Made by a program: the position numbers and the translations under genes. From Larix kaempferi (Eukaryota > Streptophyta > Pinopsida > Pinales > Pinaceae): 64,000 nt of DNA. This document shows positions 34,747-46,951 of the stretch, in pieces. The stretch is from NCBI GenBank assembly GCA_027924585.1, contig BSBM01000442.1, positions 1,984,001-2,048,000 on the forward strand, in the 5' to 3' direction. Position 1 is the stretch's first letter. Each line of letters begins with the position of its first letter. The notes under the pieces were generated by a model. It did no database searches. It had not been told where the DNA came from and was given only the letters and a program-made list of their open reading frames with translations.

Positions 34747-35967
34747 CTAGACTCCTGCTGTTACGTCCCTGTAAGATTTCTCCTCCCTTTTTTTATCTGG
34801 ATTCCTTCCTTTGGGGGCCTTTTCGGGGGTTCCAACAGAGCTGCTGGTCTCCGTGCCCTCTTCATCTGAATCTGCTCCCGTTTCGGAGCCTAAAGAGATA
34901 TGCTCCTCATCTGACTTCGTGGGATCCACTGCGGGGGGGGTTTCATTGACCGTAATCGGAATGTTCGAGGCTGGAGGAGACTGAGAGACTATCTCTATGG
35001 GCCCTTTCTCGGGTTCCTTTGATTTACCAACCCCTTCTTTCGTGGGATCCTTCGAAGGGTTTGGATTTGATGAGGAAGGATGGCTCGCCGGCCCTGGCCT
35101 TGGATCTTTGGGTTTAGGTCCAGATTTGCTTTTCTTAACCTTCTGCCAACCTTCTGCATCTTCTTTTTCTGGGATTTGATTTTTTGGGCAGTTCCGCTAA
35201 AAGTGCCCATGCTCTTGACAGGTTCTGCATTTGAAGGGAAGGTGTTCATAGTCGATTTTCTGGTAGTGAGACCAGCTGCCGACCGTGAGCTTCACCGCCT
35301 CCGGCAGCCCTGCCTCCAGGTTCACTTCCACACAAATCCTTGCGCAGTTGTAGATGGTCTTATTGTTTGCTTTATCTACGAATTTCCCTATTTCATTCCC
35401 TATCTTCTGCAGTGCTTCATAGTTCCAGCAGTGTACCGGCAGGTTGGGCAGCCTAACCCAAACAGGTACCTCCTTTGGAAATTCCACCGAGGGATCGAAT
35501 TCTGGGGTCCAGCGGTTCAGATACAACCCTTGGGTTCCCATAAAATAAGGTCTGTTTCTGAAGATGAGATCCTTATCTTCCTTGCTTATAAATTCAAAGA
35601 GAAAGAAGCCACTACTCAGGGGATAGCATGTAACTCCTTGCTTCAGATGGGGTTTCCAATTCCGTTGAATCCAGTCGTCGGTAGTTTTTGCTGAGGGCCA
35701 TAGGCCCATAAACTGACCGACCAGCCCTCTCTCAGAGAGAGCCAAGGCTACTTTGACAGTTTGCGTCTCAGGAAGGGCAATTTCTAGTATTTCATCGAGT
35801 TTCTTAATGAATTTTGGGACCGATAGAGGGGTAGAACTCATACCTCCGCTGGAAAGCAGCTTTCTGAACGCGTCCATCTCAGAAATCGGGAGGGAGGGGC
35901 CGAATCCCCACCCCCAGGGGCATCCATGACCGAAGCTAGCTACGAACTCTAACCCTCGGCTCTCCAT
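34747..35967 (-). pseudogene. LINE ORF1: DUF4283 and zinc-knuckle RNA-binding protein with one internal stop
   Basis: ORF1 proteins of plant LINEs bind the element RNA. The frame starts at 35967 (MESRGLEFVASF) and would be 406 codons. The DUF4283 part covers roughly residues 55-190: LSERGLVGQFMGLWPSAKTT, FFLFEFISKEDKDLIFRNRP, VPVWVRLPNLPVHCWNYEAL. A zinc knuckle begins at CRTCQEHGHF, where an in-frame TAG (35197-35199) falls between the His and the last Cys of the knuckle. The same frame then continues with RNCPKNQ and a Lys/Pro/Ser/Glu-rich tail to the TAG at 34747. ORF2 starts 83 bp downstream. A product stopped at the TAG would lack the complete knuckle. Confidence 0.85.
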
Positions 35968-36071
35968 GAACCCTAACGATTATTGATCAATCTCTCTGAG
36001 AGTGATAAGTCCCATATTAAAATGGATGGGGTTAGTTCAACTCCTCTTCTGCCCATGTGTTCTTACACTCC
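35968..36071 (-). other. LINE 5' untranslated region
   Basis: About 100 bp between the target duplication and the ORF1 ATG. It contains no open frame of note. Confidence 0.6.
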
Positions 36072-36087
36072 TTGTATAAGGAGTTTT
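36072..36087. repeat. LINE target-site duplication, right copy
   Basis: TTGTATAAGGAGTTTT next to the LINE 5' end, matching 29381-29396. Confidence 0.9.
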
Positions 36088-36132
36088 ACCCCTCAAAGAT
36101 TCTTCTTATTCATCTCTGTGTCTCATTCTTGA
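36072..36132 (+). repeat. 3' LTR of element A, second part
   Basis: Resumes with TTGTATAAGGAGTTTT. The outer end is uncertain because no second copy of this LTR is in the window; a CA at about 36132 is a possible end. Confidence 0.45.
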
Positions 36133-38200
36133 GGCATTAGGTCACTCTTTCTTTCTATTTTTATGTTATTTTGGGAATTTGGTGCATAAAATCCTCCCTA
36201 ATAATCAATCTTGTAAGGAAGGAAAAAACTATTGAAGGTGTTGCATTATCAATAATGTTGTGAATAATTCATATCTTTCTCATCTCTCTAGACTATGTAC
36301 GCATTGTTCACATCAAAAGGGAAAACAATCCTAAATATGATATCTTGGTTAATGAAGCTATTTAGTTGGATGGGGGATCCTAGTAAAAAATAGGGGACCC
36401 CCAAGATGTTTTGGATTCCTTAATTCATCATCATGGTATAATTTAACAACCATATAAAACCTAAGTATATCAACAACCCATGCCTCATACAATGTTGCAA
36501 AGTAAGGATGCTATACAAGTGTTAAAGTCATATTTCAAAGTTTGCATGCCATAGATGTAATTGCAACGAGAGTGAGGGAGATTTAATTCTCCCCCATGCC
36601 TACTTTTACCTCACACACTTTCTATTAGGATGGAATAAGTTTTAATTTATGAATTATTTAATGGATACATGCCATGAGGTTGGGATAATGTTTATGAGCG
36701 ATGGTTATGGAGGTCCACATTTTGTGGAATTACTGAGAAGATATTGTTTCGGGACTCTTCATTGACCTCTAGTTAGTGAATTGAATATGGGGTATTTCAT
36801 ATGGGTATATCTCTAGTCACGGTGTGCGTTCATACTACTAGAAGTTTCCAAAACACATTTGGCAAGGGTAAGTGGATTCACCCTTCTTGATCGACACTTA
36901 TTTTTGCACAGTCCTTCATGCTTTCATTTCTTGATAGGATTTTGGGTGTAGTTTCCTTTGTTTTTAGAGTTGCATTGGACAAAGGATTTGTATTTTATTG
37001 GGAGGGTGATTTTATCCTTTCTATAGGAATATTTCAATGATAGTTTAGGAACCCCGCCCTAATTTTTCTGGTCATAGAGGGTCTCAAAAGATAGTGCCAA
37101 TAGGTGCTTTGATTCTCAAAATGGTAAATTCTCCTGATTATTGATGGCACAATGATAAGGGGAATGTTGATATAAAAAATAATGAGATATATTTTAGGGT
37201 ATTTAGAAGGAATTAGACATGTCGTAGAATACTTGAGTATTCACATGGAGAAGCAAGAGGCAAAAGAAGAGGAATTGGAAGACAAGTTCAGGGAACAAAA
37301 TCTAAAATATGACAAATCGGTCAATTACTTAGAAATTCATTACAACATAATCTTGGGATTTTATTGGAGGTCACAATCAATGGTTGGTTTTCCAAATGTC
37401 TCCATAAGTTTATTGAAATATCAGGCTATCAAAAAGGAAATGTGTAATAGATTGCAATGGTTTTTGTAGGGAAATATAATATTCATGGAGAATAAGGCCC
37501 TGAAAGGGATGGCATGTCAATGAAGGAATCCCATAGTGGGAATAAATTTGACCACACATAATTGCTCTTATGTTATTTACTTGTATCGTGATTCTAGGAC
37601 AATATGTTAGACAATATAGTTATAGGCATAACAAGAATCCTCTGTGATTTGCATCCTATAGGTTTATTTTTTAGGAATACTATATCATTTTGAACAAGCT
37701 CCGCAAAGCAATTTTGTATGGTTTTTTGAACTCTTTTGTGCTGCTATGGATGTATGGATTTCCATTAATCTCTTTATTAATATAAAAGTCTACTCATTAT
37801 TGTAAAAACAATTATTACTTTCTTTCTCGAGGAGTCATTAATATCTATTTCATATCCTTTTTATCATTAAATATTTTTATAATATACCAACCTTATTTAT
37901 GAAAATGGAACAATAGGTCATACATGTCTAGTCATCACATTTGTTGTCATCATAACCAGTTCCTATATAGATCATAATATAAATCATCACATTATAAAAC
38001 ATAAAGCATGCATGTTTATTCACAACATGTTCTAATAATCATAACTCAAAGAATATATATTATAACATAAATCATACATTAATCCTACCATATCATAACA
38101 AAAAACATGAATTTATTTTCACCATAAGTTTTAACATCATAACACAAATCATGCATGCATTTCCATTGGATGTCTTTGCATCATAACACAGATCCATTTA
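36133..38200. other. No recognisable gene
   Basis: AT-rich. A 95-codon frame at 37182-37469 contains a charged helix-like stretch (HMEKQEAKEEELEDKFREQN) with no recognised family. Repeated CATAAC and CATCA words at about 37960-38200 look like simple decay products. Confidence 0.5.
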
Positions 38201-39469
38201 TGTGTCTTACCCTATACTTTCTATGTATTAGCAATTCCATCGAAGCCCCTTCCATCATAATACCAATGGGATTATTTCTTGGCTTGGTATCTAATGGATT
38301 GTTCCATGGTAGCTCCAAATGTAAATCCTAATGCTTCCCAAGAAATTCCTACAATAATATCACATTCCATAGGAAATTATAACCTTTACTTTTTTCTATT
38401 CATGGTTCTTCCATGCTTTTTTTCTCTATATTGTTCTTCAACAAGATTTGTGCCCATGATTATTTTTCTACATTAGAGTTCCTTCCATTGGGGCAATGTT
38501 TCTTCTAGGATAACATCAGATGATGATCATAAAAATATATCATTATACGGGCTATTCCCATTCACTGGATCACCTTCCACCGGGAATCTTCCCTTCAATA
38601 GATTATTCTAGTGTTATTTCTGTGGAGATAACCCATGACCACTTTTCCTCGAGAGTGTATTATTGAGTAATTATTAGCTTGGTTCTGAGTGATTCCTCTA
38701 GAAACTTTTTGAATCACATAACATGATCAACAAATCCATAACTTATAGCTCATGCACATGTCCCTCATTTAAAAAACAAAACTTATAATAAAAAAAGTAG
38801 TCCAAAATCGAGCTTCATATGAGAAATCATTCTTCCCATCTAACCCTATTCTATTTTATATCCTATAGGGAGATTGTATATGCTTTATGAAATACAACAA
38901 CAAAATCAAAACTCTCACATTTATGCATACCTAATATTTTTCCATCTAACCCTTATTTTTATTCATCTAATCAAACCCTATTCGTACTTTCTTCCTTGGA
39001 ATTTGTCTTCCCCTTAAGCATTGTATAAACTACATTCGTATACTTTGTGGGATCTCTTAATGTTGCAACCAACCTATGTTTCTATTTCAGTCAAAATATC
39101 CATTCCTCTTAGGGACAATCCCTCATGGAATATTTTTAATATGCCTTTTCTTTGGCTGTGGTATGTGTTTATTTCCTCCTCGGAAGTGTTTCCTCCATTG
39201 TAATTGCAAACATGATTTTAATGTATCTTGAGTACATATCAAGGTTCCCATGTGCCCATGCTTGTATAATTTTTCGAATTTGTTTCCAGATGAGACTTCT
39301 AGGTGCAATACTCCTAATTCATTGGGATTGGATTTATCTTATTTCCTTAACATGTATAAATGTTCCATATCGAGATGTGGTTCTATTGGTTTAGGGTTCA
39401 TCCCTGTCTGTTATATTTGTTTCTACTTCTACTACCCTTTTTATTTTATCTAGTGGGATGATAGCATTT

Positions 39470-41230
39470 ATTCTTCCTTTCTAAATAAGAAATATTTCTT
39501 ATAATAACATATAGTGTCTCTCATTACGTAGATCCAAGGTCAGCCAAAAATTATATTATATGTTTATTTTTGGTAATTTGAATACCTCAAATGTGGTCCA
39601 TGTGTTGATATTATATGTGTCTATATTAACTGTTGTTAAACTTCTCATTGATGTACAAATCATATGGTTAGCTCCTCTTATTACAATGCTTCTTTGTTTA
39701 GAGGTGGTCTTCCAAAATGACCCCAAAACACTAAGGAAATCATATCTATCTTCAATCCCTAATCTAATACTGCAACAAAGATTTTATTCACCATAATTGA
39801 ATAAAATATTTATTTCTTCACTAAAAAAATATGAAATAAGTGGTTGCATGGTCAGATTGTTTTTTATCAATCTCCTCTTTCACATCAATTAGAATTTCAA
39901 AGAAATTCTCAAATTGTATTAAGTACAACTTATTTTGGGCCAATATTGTAGTTGTTCCACTAATTCTTGCCCCTTGGCATTGTCTACTCCTTCATGGTAT
40001 TGTCTCTTGTTAGTATAATTATATTCCATCTTTTATTTCTCCTTCCTTGTGTATCCATCATGGCCAAGATTGTGCCCTCTCAAACTAGTATTTTTTTTCC
40101 AAAATCCATTTGGTGTTCATGTTATTCTTCATCGAAGTGTATCCTTGTGTATCCCTTAGTTTGATCCTTGGTGGTTATTAATGTTTCATTTAGTTGGATT
40201 ACTTCTTGTGACTTGAATTAACTTACAATTATTTTCCTGGAGCTCTTTTTTTTGTAAGATAGTACCCATGGAGTTTTGAACCAGTGACCTATCACAAGGA
40301 GTGCCTTAATAGTACACCTATTCATCATTTATTCTATGCCTTGTGGGATTCCTAGATCTCTTTTATAAGTGTTTCATGGTGAATATTACTATGGTGTTTC
40401 CCTCTATCACGAGTAAAGCACTTGACATATATATTTATAATTAGTAAGGTTTGGACATTTGGATTGTTCTATGCATGGATTTGGAGTGCATTCCAATTGT
40501 GCTTCTCATCAAACCATTGATTCCTTTTTTTGGTATCTTGGTCATAAAGATATTTGCTTATTCCTTGGTTTATCTAGATATTTTTTTCTGGATGTTCTAT
40601 CATGTTGTATATTATATAAAACCTAAACCTGGTTAATTTTGGGGGATCTCCCTCATAATTTTGGGTTTCCTTCTTTTAACTTCTTCAAATTTTCTTCTAA
40701 CTTTTGTATTATCTTATCATTTTCTCCCTTTTTCTTCTTCTTCTACCTATTGTTTGTTCCTATCTCACTTTCCATGTGGCTTGATGATTAACTACATCCT
40801 TGCATCATTTTGTATTTTTTTTTATGAATGCTTTGATTGAATCTATCAGTCTTGTGATGAACCAATCAATCCTTTCTTTTTATATGATGTCAAATTTGTG
40901 TTGTCCAAAGAATTTTCCAAGCCTCTTATCATAGTGATTTACAACTTATCCTAGTAATTGAAATGATTGAAATGTTTTTGTAAGGTGTGTGAAGACCAAG
41001 GTTTTTGGTGCTACTTATGCATAATCTTCCTTAAATTTCGTTTCTACATTTTCCCATGTCTTCATTGTTTCATATCTTTTGCATATTTGATACCATGTCA
41101 TTGTTGATTTCCTAAGTATGGCTTTAAATATGGCCCATTTCTTGTTTTCCATGATTCCATCAATCTAATCACATAATGACAGTAAGAGAAATAGACGTTC
41201 GTCACCATTTGTAGTTCCATCAAATAGTGG
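39470..41230 (-). pseudogene. Decayed Ty3/gypsy gag-protease remnant
   Basis: Minus strand at about 41230-40830 reads MMRIPLFDGTTNGDERLFLL, then NKKWAIFKAILRKSTMTWYQ, TWENVETKFKEDYA and THLTKTFQSFQLLG with a few stops. This is a typical gypsy gag core. Further on (39720-39470), in more than one frame, PKININIIFG, PWIYVMRDTI and KKYFLFRKEE resemble the C-terminal protease block that usually reads LLGRPWIH..A. The intervening 1.1 kb is not assigned. No LTRs were found. Strong decay marks it as older than the nested stack. Confidence 0.55.
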
Positions 41231-41449
41231 TATTCTCATCATATTTGTATTTGTCATTTCCTTCTTTTCGGGTTGTTCCAATTTGTATTTTTGTATTCTT
41301 CTCCAAGGTTCTCATATTGATTGATTGTTGGAGGTTTCTTCTTCTTATTTCTATGATTCACTATGTGATTCATTTTTGTCTTCTCTTATATTACTTCATG
41401 GGATTTTGTATCTTCGATGGCTTGACTTTAGGTTAAAATCCAATGCAAT

Positions 41450-42540
41450 GGCACATTTTTTAATGCATATTCCTTAACTTGTTTAAGTAGTCTTTCCCCT
41501 TAGAACTGATATTGGTGTGCAGCTTCAATGATATATAATCTTAATAGCTACTGGTGGACTTCCCCTACTCGCGACAAGGAATATGAATTTGTCAAAATGA
41601 ATTCCCTACAAATGTTGGTTGTTAAATAGCCACAATAATATTAATCCTATTCTAATCAAATAATCCATTCATGTTAACACATCAAATTCATGACATAGTT
41701 ATAATCATATCTAGTATCATTGGCAATAGAAGAAAAAGTACAAAAAACATTCCATGACATTTGACATCACACAATTATAGTGGGTAAATCTCAATACCAA
41801 GGAAAAAACCCACTCAAACATCATAGCAACATTGATCTGAAATCACTAAGAACCATTTTCCTATCTTCTTCTATTCTCCCATAACAAAAATACATCAGTA
41901 CAAGTATTCTCTATTTCCCTATGTCTATCATTATATCTACTTGTATACATCTATATTTCTTTCCCTAGTTATGTCATGAATGGGAAAGCACTGATAATGC
42001 ATGTCTTGATTCTTATTTGGGGCTTTACGATTTTACCCCCAACGCTCCTTGCGGTGGCATGGTGTCTCACTCTAACCAACATTCTATGTTTTGGAAACTC
42101 CAATAGGGATTTCACATAAACCCTTCCATCTCTTGAGTAAAGGATTTCTCCTCCTTTCTCCCTCCTCTCTTCTTTTTTGTACTATGGATTCCTATTCTTG
42201 CCCTACCTCTAGTTCTCTATGCCCTATTTATTTGCATATTCTTGGGTTTTTTCAACTATGATCTAAAAATATGTATAGTCTATATCATGTTACTTAAATG
42301 AGTATTTTGAATATTACTCTCAATAGTTTTCCAAGTACTCATACAACAATTTCTACCTAGCCTTATAACATAGGAATTATTCTTCCATGCTACATAAATC
42401 AAGATAAATATGGAGGATTCACACCACTTCCTTTGAACATGACACATATAATTCCTCTTAGCCAATAATATCATACAAAATTACCCTTTCCCCTATCCAT
42501 TCAAACATTCAATATCATACCTGACAGAGATGCCATGATC
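41450..42540. other. No recognisable gene
   Basis: AT-rich sequence with only short open frames; no repeat or RNA gene noticed. Confidence 0.5.
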
Positions 42541-43220
42541 AATCCAAGGCTAATTTGGAGAAATATGCTCAAAAAACATAAAGACTTCTTGAAACATCTT
42601 GATGAAATGTGAGCTAATTTTATAGATCTTAGAGACTATGTTAGGAACCTAAAAATATCCTAATAGGTAACCTAAATCAAGCCTCAAGCCTCTCCTTTTA
42701 TTCATCCTTATATAACTCCATCCAAACAATGTGAGATGCATGAGTTCTCATCCCATCATACAAGTGCTCATACAAGAAATCATAAAGACTTAGATGATAT
42801 CCCTTGCCCTAGTTTAGACAAGTGGTGCAAGTATCATAAGTGCAATGCTCGCACTACCATTGAATTTCATATCCTTTGATAGAATATTCCTTCCTCTTCT
42901 TCAAAAGGAACATGATCAACTACCTTGATCCAACTTTATACCTCTCAACATGACACTTATCCAATACAAGTTGCATCATCTCAAACTATTAGTTCTCTAA
43001 ACCTAAATTGGGTATGATTCAATAATGTTTGGGTTGGTTTACAAACTCAAGCTTGGGGTGACACGCCTACCAATTCTTCATAGAATACATCCTATTTCTC
43101 AGGTTGTTTTAATTTAAATCCCCAAAATATAGAGAATGAGCCTAATCTAGTTAGCTTTAACTATGATGGGTGGTTGGATGCCAAGATTGTTTACATTCCT
43201 AGATCGCCTAGTGACCCTTT
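42540..43220 (+). pseudogene. Weak gag-like retroelement remnant
   Basis: The plus strand at about 42790-42880 reads DDIPCPSLDKWCKYHKCNAR then TTIEFHIL, similar to the CxxH-type linker after gag in some plant gypsy elements. Flanking peptides (LRDYVRNLKIS, NLVSFNYDGWLDAK) are open only in short runs. The evidence is thin. Confidence 0.3.
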
Positions 43221-43239
43221 TCCTTAGAGCCTTTTTTTT

Positions 43240-44590
43240 AGTTTGAACCTTTTTCCTCATAGAAGGTCCTCTCCATCCTTCCTCTTCCTATCTCGCATCC
43301 TCCTTTTCCTCCTACTATCCTTAAGAATCCCTCATGGATGGATCCATCCATGTCTCCTCCTTCCCTCCTTAGTATAGTCCTACTCTCAAACATTCTCTTA
43401 TACTTGGGAGAAGTGACCCTACTTCTTTTCTTGCCTATCTTAGGAAGGTGTTTTCATACTTTGTATTCTTGAAGAAGATACAACTTGATCCCTATCCATT
43501 CAATTCCTATTTATATATCACATTCATTCCTTCTTCCCCTTCCTTTCTTTTGTCCTGATCAACCCTAAGTAGTCTCGCATCTCCCATTTCCTCCTACCTA
43601 TTCTCTTTTTGCCCTCTTTTCTCAAACATTTGAGGCAAGCCATGCCTCTTGTCCATAGCATTTCCTTGGTGACTTGAGGTTATAATAGCCTCATATCATT
43701 TTTGTATTTTTGTATGGTTTTCCAAGTTGAATGAAGCTCTATCTTGGAATGAGAACTTTGTATGGCTAACCCCAAATTTCTATCATTAGTATCACATGTA
43801 TGTATTATTATTATTTACCACATTGTTTCTTAAATGTGATCAAATGTGGAACTTACTATTTTCCTTATTCTATCTCCAGTTACTAAAATTATACATTTTT
43901 ATTACATTATAGAACATTCCCTTCTAGATTACCTATGTGAAAGAAACACTTCATCTAATATGTGTCTTGTTAAGGACTCGATAGGATTTATTTGTATTAT
44001 TGGTGACTACACTAACTCACTTTAAATTTCCTCAAAAAATCAATAGCTCTCACTGATCCAGGAGGATCATCACCAATCAAAAAGTGGTTAGAAATTTACA
44101 ATTTAAAAATTGGAAACATACAGCACCACTACGAAGAGCTTGTCAAGGCGTTTCCAACTACATTTGAATCATCTCAATTTGGCTCTGTATGCAGAAGATA
44201 TGGATGGTGGACGTTGAATAAATCCATGCACAATGTCGACACATGAACCAACCACATGTTGACATGTGGTCCAATTAAAATATGAAAGTGACAAGATTGA
44301 GCTTCAATTCCGTGACAAGTGGCATTATATCAAAGGTGTAAATTTTTAATGGTTTTAAATATTTTAAAAAAGAGTGCATTTAATTAAAAGGGTTTAAGTA
44401 CTTATATATATATATAACATAATTATATCATCATCCACCTCATATAATACGTACGTAGCCACCTAAAAATGAGATGTGGATCCCTAAAACTATGAGATTA
44501 TATGTTAAAGCCTTTGGTGGTGGTTTAACATTCCCCTTTGAAAGATTAATGGCTATGTTTTAAATGGTCCATTAAAAAGTCACAACCATA
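43240..44590. other. No recognisable gene
   Basis: A T/C-rich stretch lies at 43240-43700, followed by AT-rich sequence. A slightly coding-like stretch at about 44040-44220 is not assignable. Confidence 0.45.
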
Positions 44591-44599
44591 TTCTAAACA

Positions 44600-44930
44600 A
44601 GAGTTGCATGCAGCTTAGTCCCTTCCCTATAGGATTTAATGCAGAAATAAATACTGGATATTATGAGTTGATGTTTATTAAAAACAACAACAAAAAATCC
44701 ATGCAATGACTGCCTTCCAGAAGGATTTATTGTAAAAAAAAACAAATCAATGGTTCCCTTCCTTAGAGGATTTAATGTAGAAATAAATACTAAATATTAT
44801 GAATTGTTGTTTATTAAAAAATAGCAAAGCAATGGCTCCCTGCCCTAGAATAATTATTGTATAAATAAATAAAAAATATTGCTAGTTGTTGTTTATGAAA
44901 AAAACAACAAAGCAATGCAAACAATGTTAT
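44600..44930. repeat. Degenerate tandem repeat, unit about 110 bp, three copies
   Basis: The order CCCTTCC(C)T..AGGATTTAATG(C/T)AGAAATAAATACT..ATTATGA(G/A)TTG..GTTTATTAAAAA recurs with decay at about 44615, 44755 and 44840. The first copy starts with GCAGCTTAGTCCCTTCC, which also occurs near 57252 as GCAGCTTAGTCCCTGCC. Confidence 0.6.
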
Positions 44931-44999
44931 TGGACTTGAAAGAAACAAAATATTCATTTGAGGAGCCACAATATACAAAAGTCTAAGAATATACAGTAA

Positions 45000-46480
45000 A
45001 GGGGTACTGAATAGAAATACATTCTCTTTGATGTTGAGAAATTATCAAAAAGAGCATTCACAGATTATGCACCAATAACAGTTTTAGTTTTTACATGGTC
45101 TGTCCAAAAACATAGTGACCAGAGTTGCTTTGTCTCCATCTATATCAAAGATGGAAGCTATTATTCATGGTATTCTTGTAAGTAAATAGTTGGTACATAG
45201 CAAGTTGCACAACTTTTTGATAATGCTCTTATTCTGAAGGTTGAATGCAATTAATGTGACGTAATGAGAAAAAGAGAGTGATTGTTGTTGCATAAACAAG
45301 AAAAGAACATGTTTAAGATACTATACTTTTTCGAAAACCAAACCCAAAGAATAGATGAATCAATGTTTAGCGTAAGGAGACATTCACCTATTGATTCCCA
45401 ATGGAAAATTTGTAGAAATTGTAGTGTAATAATGTGACCTTAAGCTTTCCTAATGATTGTTGTAGCACAATTTTTTTTATGTACACATGTGGCATGTAGT
45501 TAGATATCAGCTACGGAAGACGCCAGCATTATAGTTGCAAGTGTCTCTGAATAGTGTAGGAAAAGTTGAAATCTCTACGATAGTAATTAACCTTTGTTGC
45601 ATATGCTATAACTTGAATGCTGAAGAATAGAATGTTGCAATGAGTAATGTTCAGCCTGCAACAGGATATAATAACAGTGTAAGTTTGGTGTTCTCATATA
45701 CGCAAAGTGCAGCTAGAGAATGCAAATTTGTTTTGTTGGTTTTGTAGCATTTTTTTTATTTTTCTTCACAATGACAAAAAAATCCAACCACTGGAATATT
45801 GTTAAGGAAAACAATATTAAACCACCCCTAATGTTAAACCATTATATTGTTTTTTCTAATTTTTCAATTCAAAAATTTATTATTTATCTCCAAATTTAAT
45901 CACAAAACATGTCACATCAATTCAATCTAACCGTTCAAATTATTATTATTATAAAAATAAAATAAAATTATATTGAATAAAATAAAAATAATCATAAAAG
46001 AACTAACCAACTTTATTAAAGTCTAAGTTTTAAAAGTTTAATTAATGTATGGTTGCATATTAATATAAAAGAACGGAACATATAGTCACATGCCTACGCC
46101 AGGGACTAAGAAGTAGAATGAACAACACAGTTGCATAGTACATGTCGTCTAAGAAAATAAAAATAAAATAAAATGGTAACAAGACTAGCACACAAAATAA
46201 AATCTTGTATTAATAATGAAAACAATTATTGAGAAAATAGAACAAAGTTGCAAGCGAGGATGCATAGCTAAAAAAATATAGTGATTTGCAATTTCTACTA
46301 ATTAGAAATTTCTTAATAGAATAAGTTCTTAATATTACTATTATTTAAGTAGGTTTAATATTGATATTTTCTAATATGATTAATTGATTCAAATATGCTT
46401 AGTTTCAAGTCCTCGCATTTATACCAAAATAAGATGGAAGTATACCAACATACTTGTTTACCATAATTCAAAAAAATAAA
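45000..46480. other. No recognisable gene
   Basis: AT-rich intergenic sequence with no long frame or recognised repeat. Confidence 0.5.
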
Positions 46481-46488
46481 TAAATAAA

Positions 46489-46516
46489 ATAATATATATA
46501 TATATATATATATATA
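46489..46516. repeat. (TA)n microsatellite
   Basis: About 12-13 TA units. Confidence 0.9.
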
Positions 46517-46827
46517 AAGTTTAAGAAATTAATTTTGAATTAAAAAATTCAATAAATTAATTACAATTTTGATATTTAATTTTTCTTTCCAATATACTTC
46601 AAATTGAATACTAAATAATATTCTTATTTAATATCACAAACATGGTAATATTATTAATATTAATTTCTAAAATACTCCAAAATGGTGTTGATATTAAATT
46701 TTAAAACAGATATATTTAAATACAAATTTTGATGTATTAGATATTTAATTACTATTCTTTGTTTATTTTTTAATTATTAATTCGAAAAATTAAAATATAC
46801 TAAAAAACATTAATATAAACCTATATA

Positions 46828-46866
46828 TATAGATAGATAGATAGATATAGATATAGATATAGATAA
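46828..46866. repeat. (TAGA)n and (TATAGA)n microsatellite
   Basis: GATA-type units change into ATAGAT units. Confidence 0.85.
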
Positions 46867-46951
46867 TTATCATATAAACATACATTTAAAATACTCTTAA
46901 TTATTTGAAAGCAATTGAAAAATATAAGCACGAGAATTGTATGTCTACTAA

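Larger units (their letters stand above)
29397..36071 (-). mobile_element. LINE retrotransposon, nearly full length
   Basis: Minus-strand non-LTR element with ORF1, ORF2 and a 3' region of about 1 kb. It is flanked by a 12-16 bp target duplication (TTGTATAAGGAGTTTT at 29381-29396 and 36072-36087). A short T run at 29393-29400 represents the A tail on the minus strand. The insertion split the 3' LTR of element A. Only three in-frame stops interrupt about 5.5 kb of coding sequence, so it is much younger than the elements around it. Confidence 0.92.
1..36132 (+). mobile_element. Element A: decayed Ty3/gypsy retrotransposon, interrupted by B, C and a LINE
   Basis: Outermost element of the nest. 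Its plus-strand pol begins before the window and runs through RT, RNase H and integrase to 1454, stops at the LTR edge of element B, and resumes at 28851 with the integrase tail and chromodomain-like end. A purine-rich tract at 29173-29190 directly precedes a TGTTACGCCC LTR start at 29191. The LTR is itself split by a LINE and resumes at 36072. About 150 residues of integrase expected between the two pol pieces are missing, so sequence was lost at the B insertion. The 5' LTR and gag lie outside the window. The right end (about 36132) is only estimated, from a CA dinucleotide. Confidence 0.75.

Noticed and set aside
31240-34949. Plus-strand ORFs of 60-180 codons
   Set aside because: Antisense shadows of LINE ORF2 and ORF1, which have clear domains on the minus strand.
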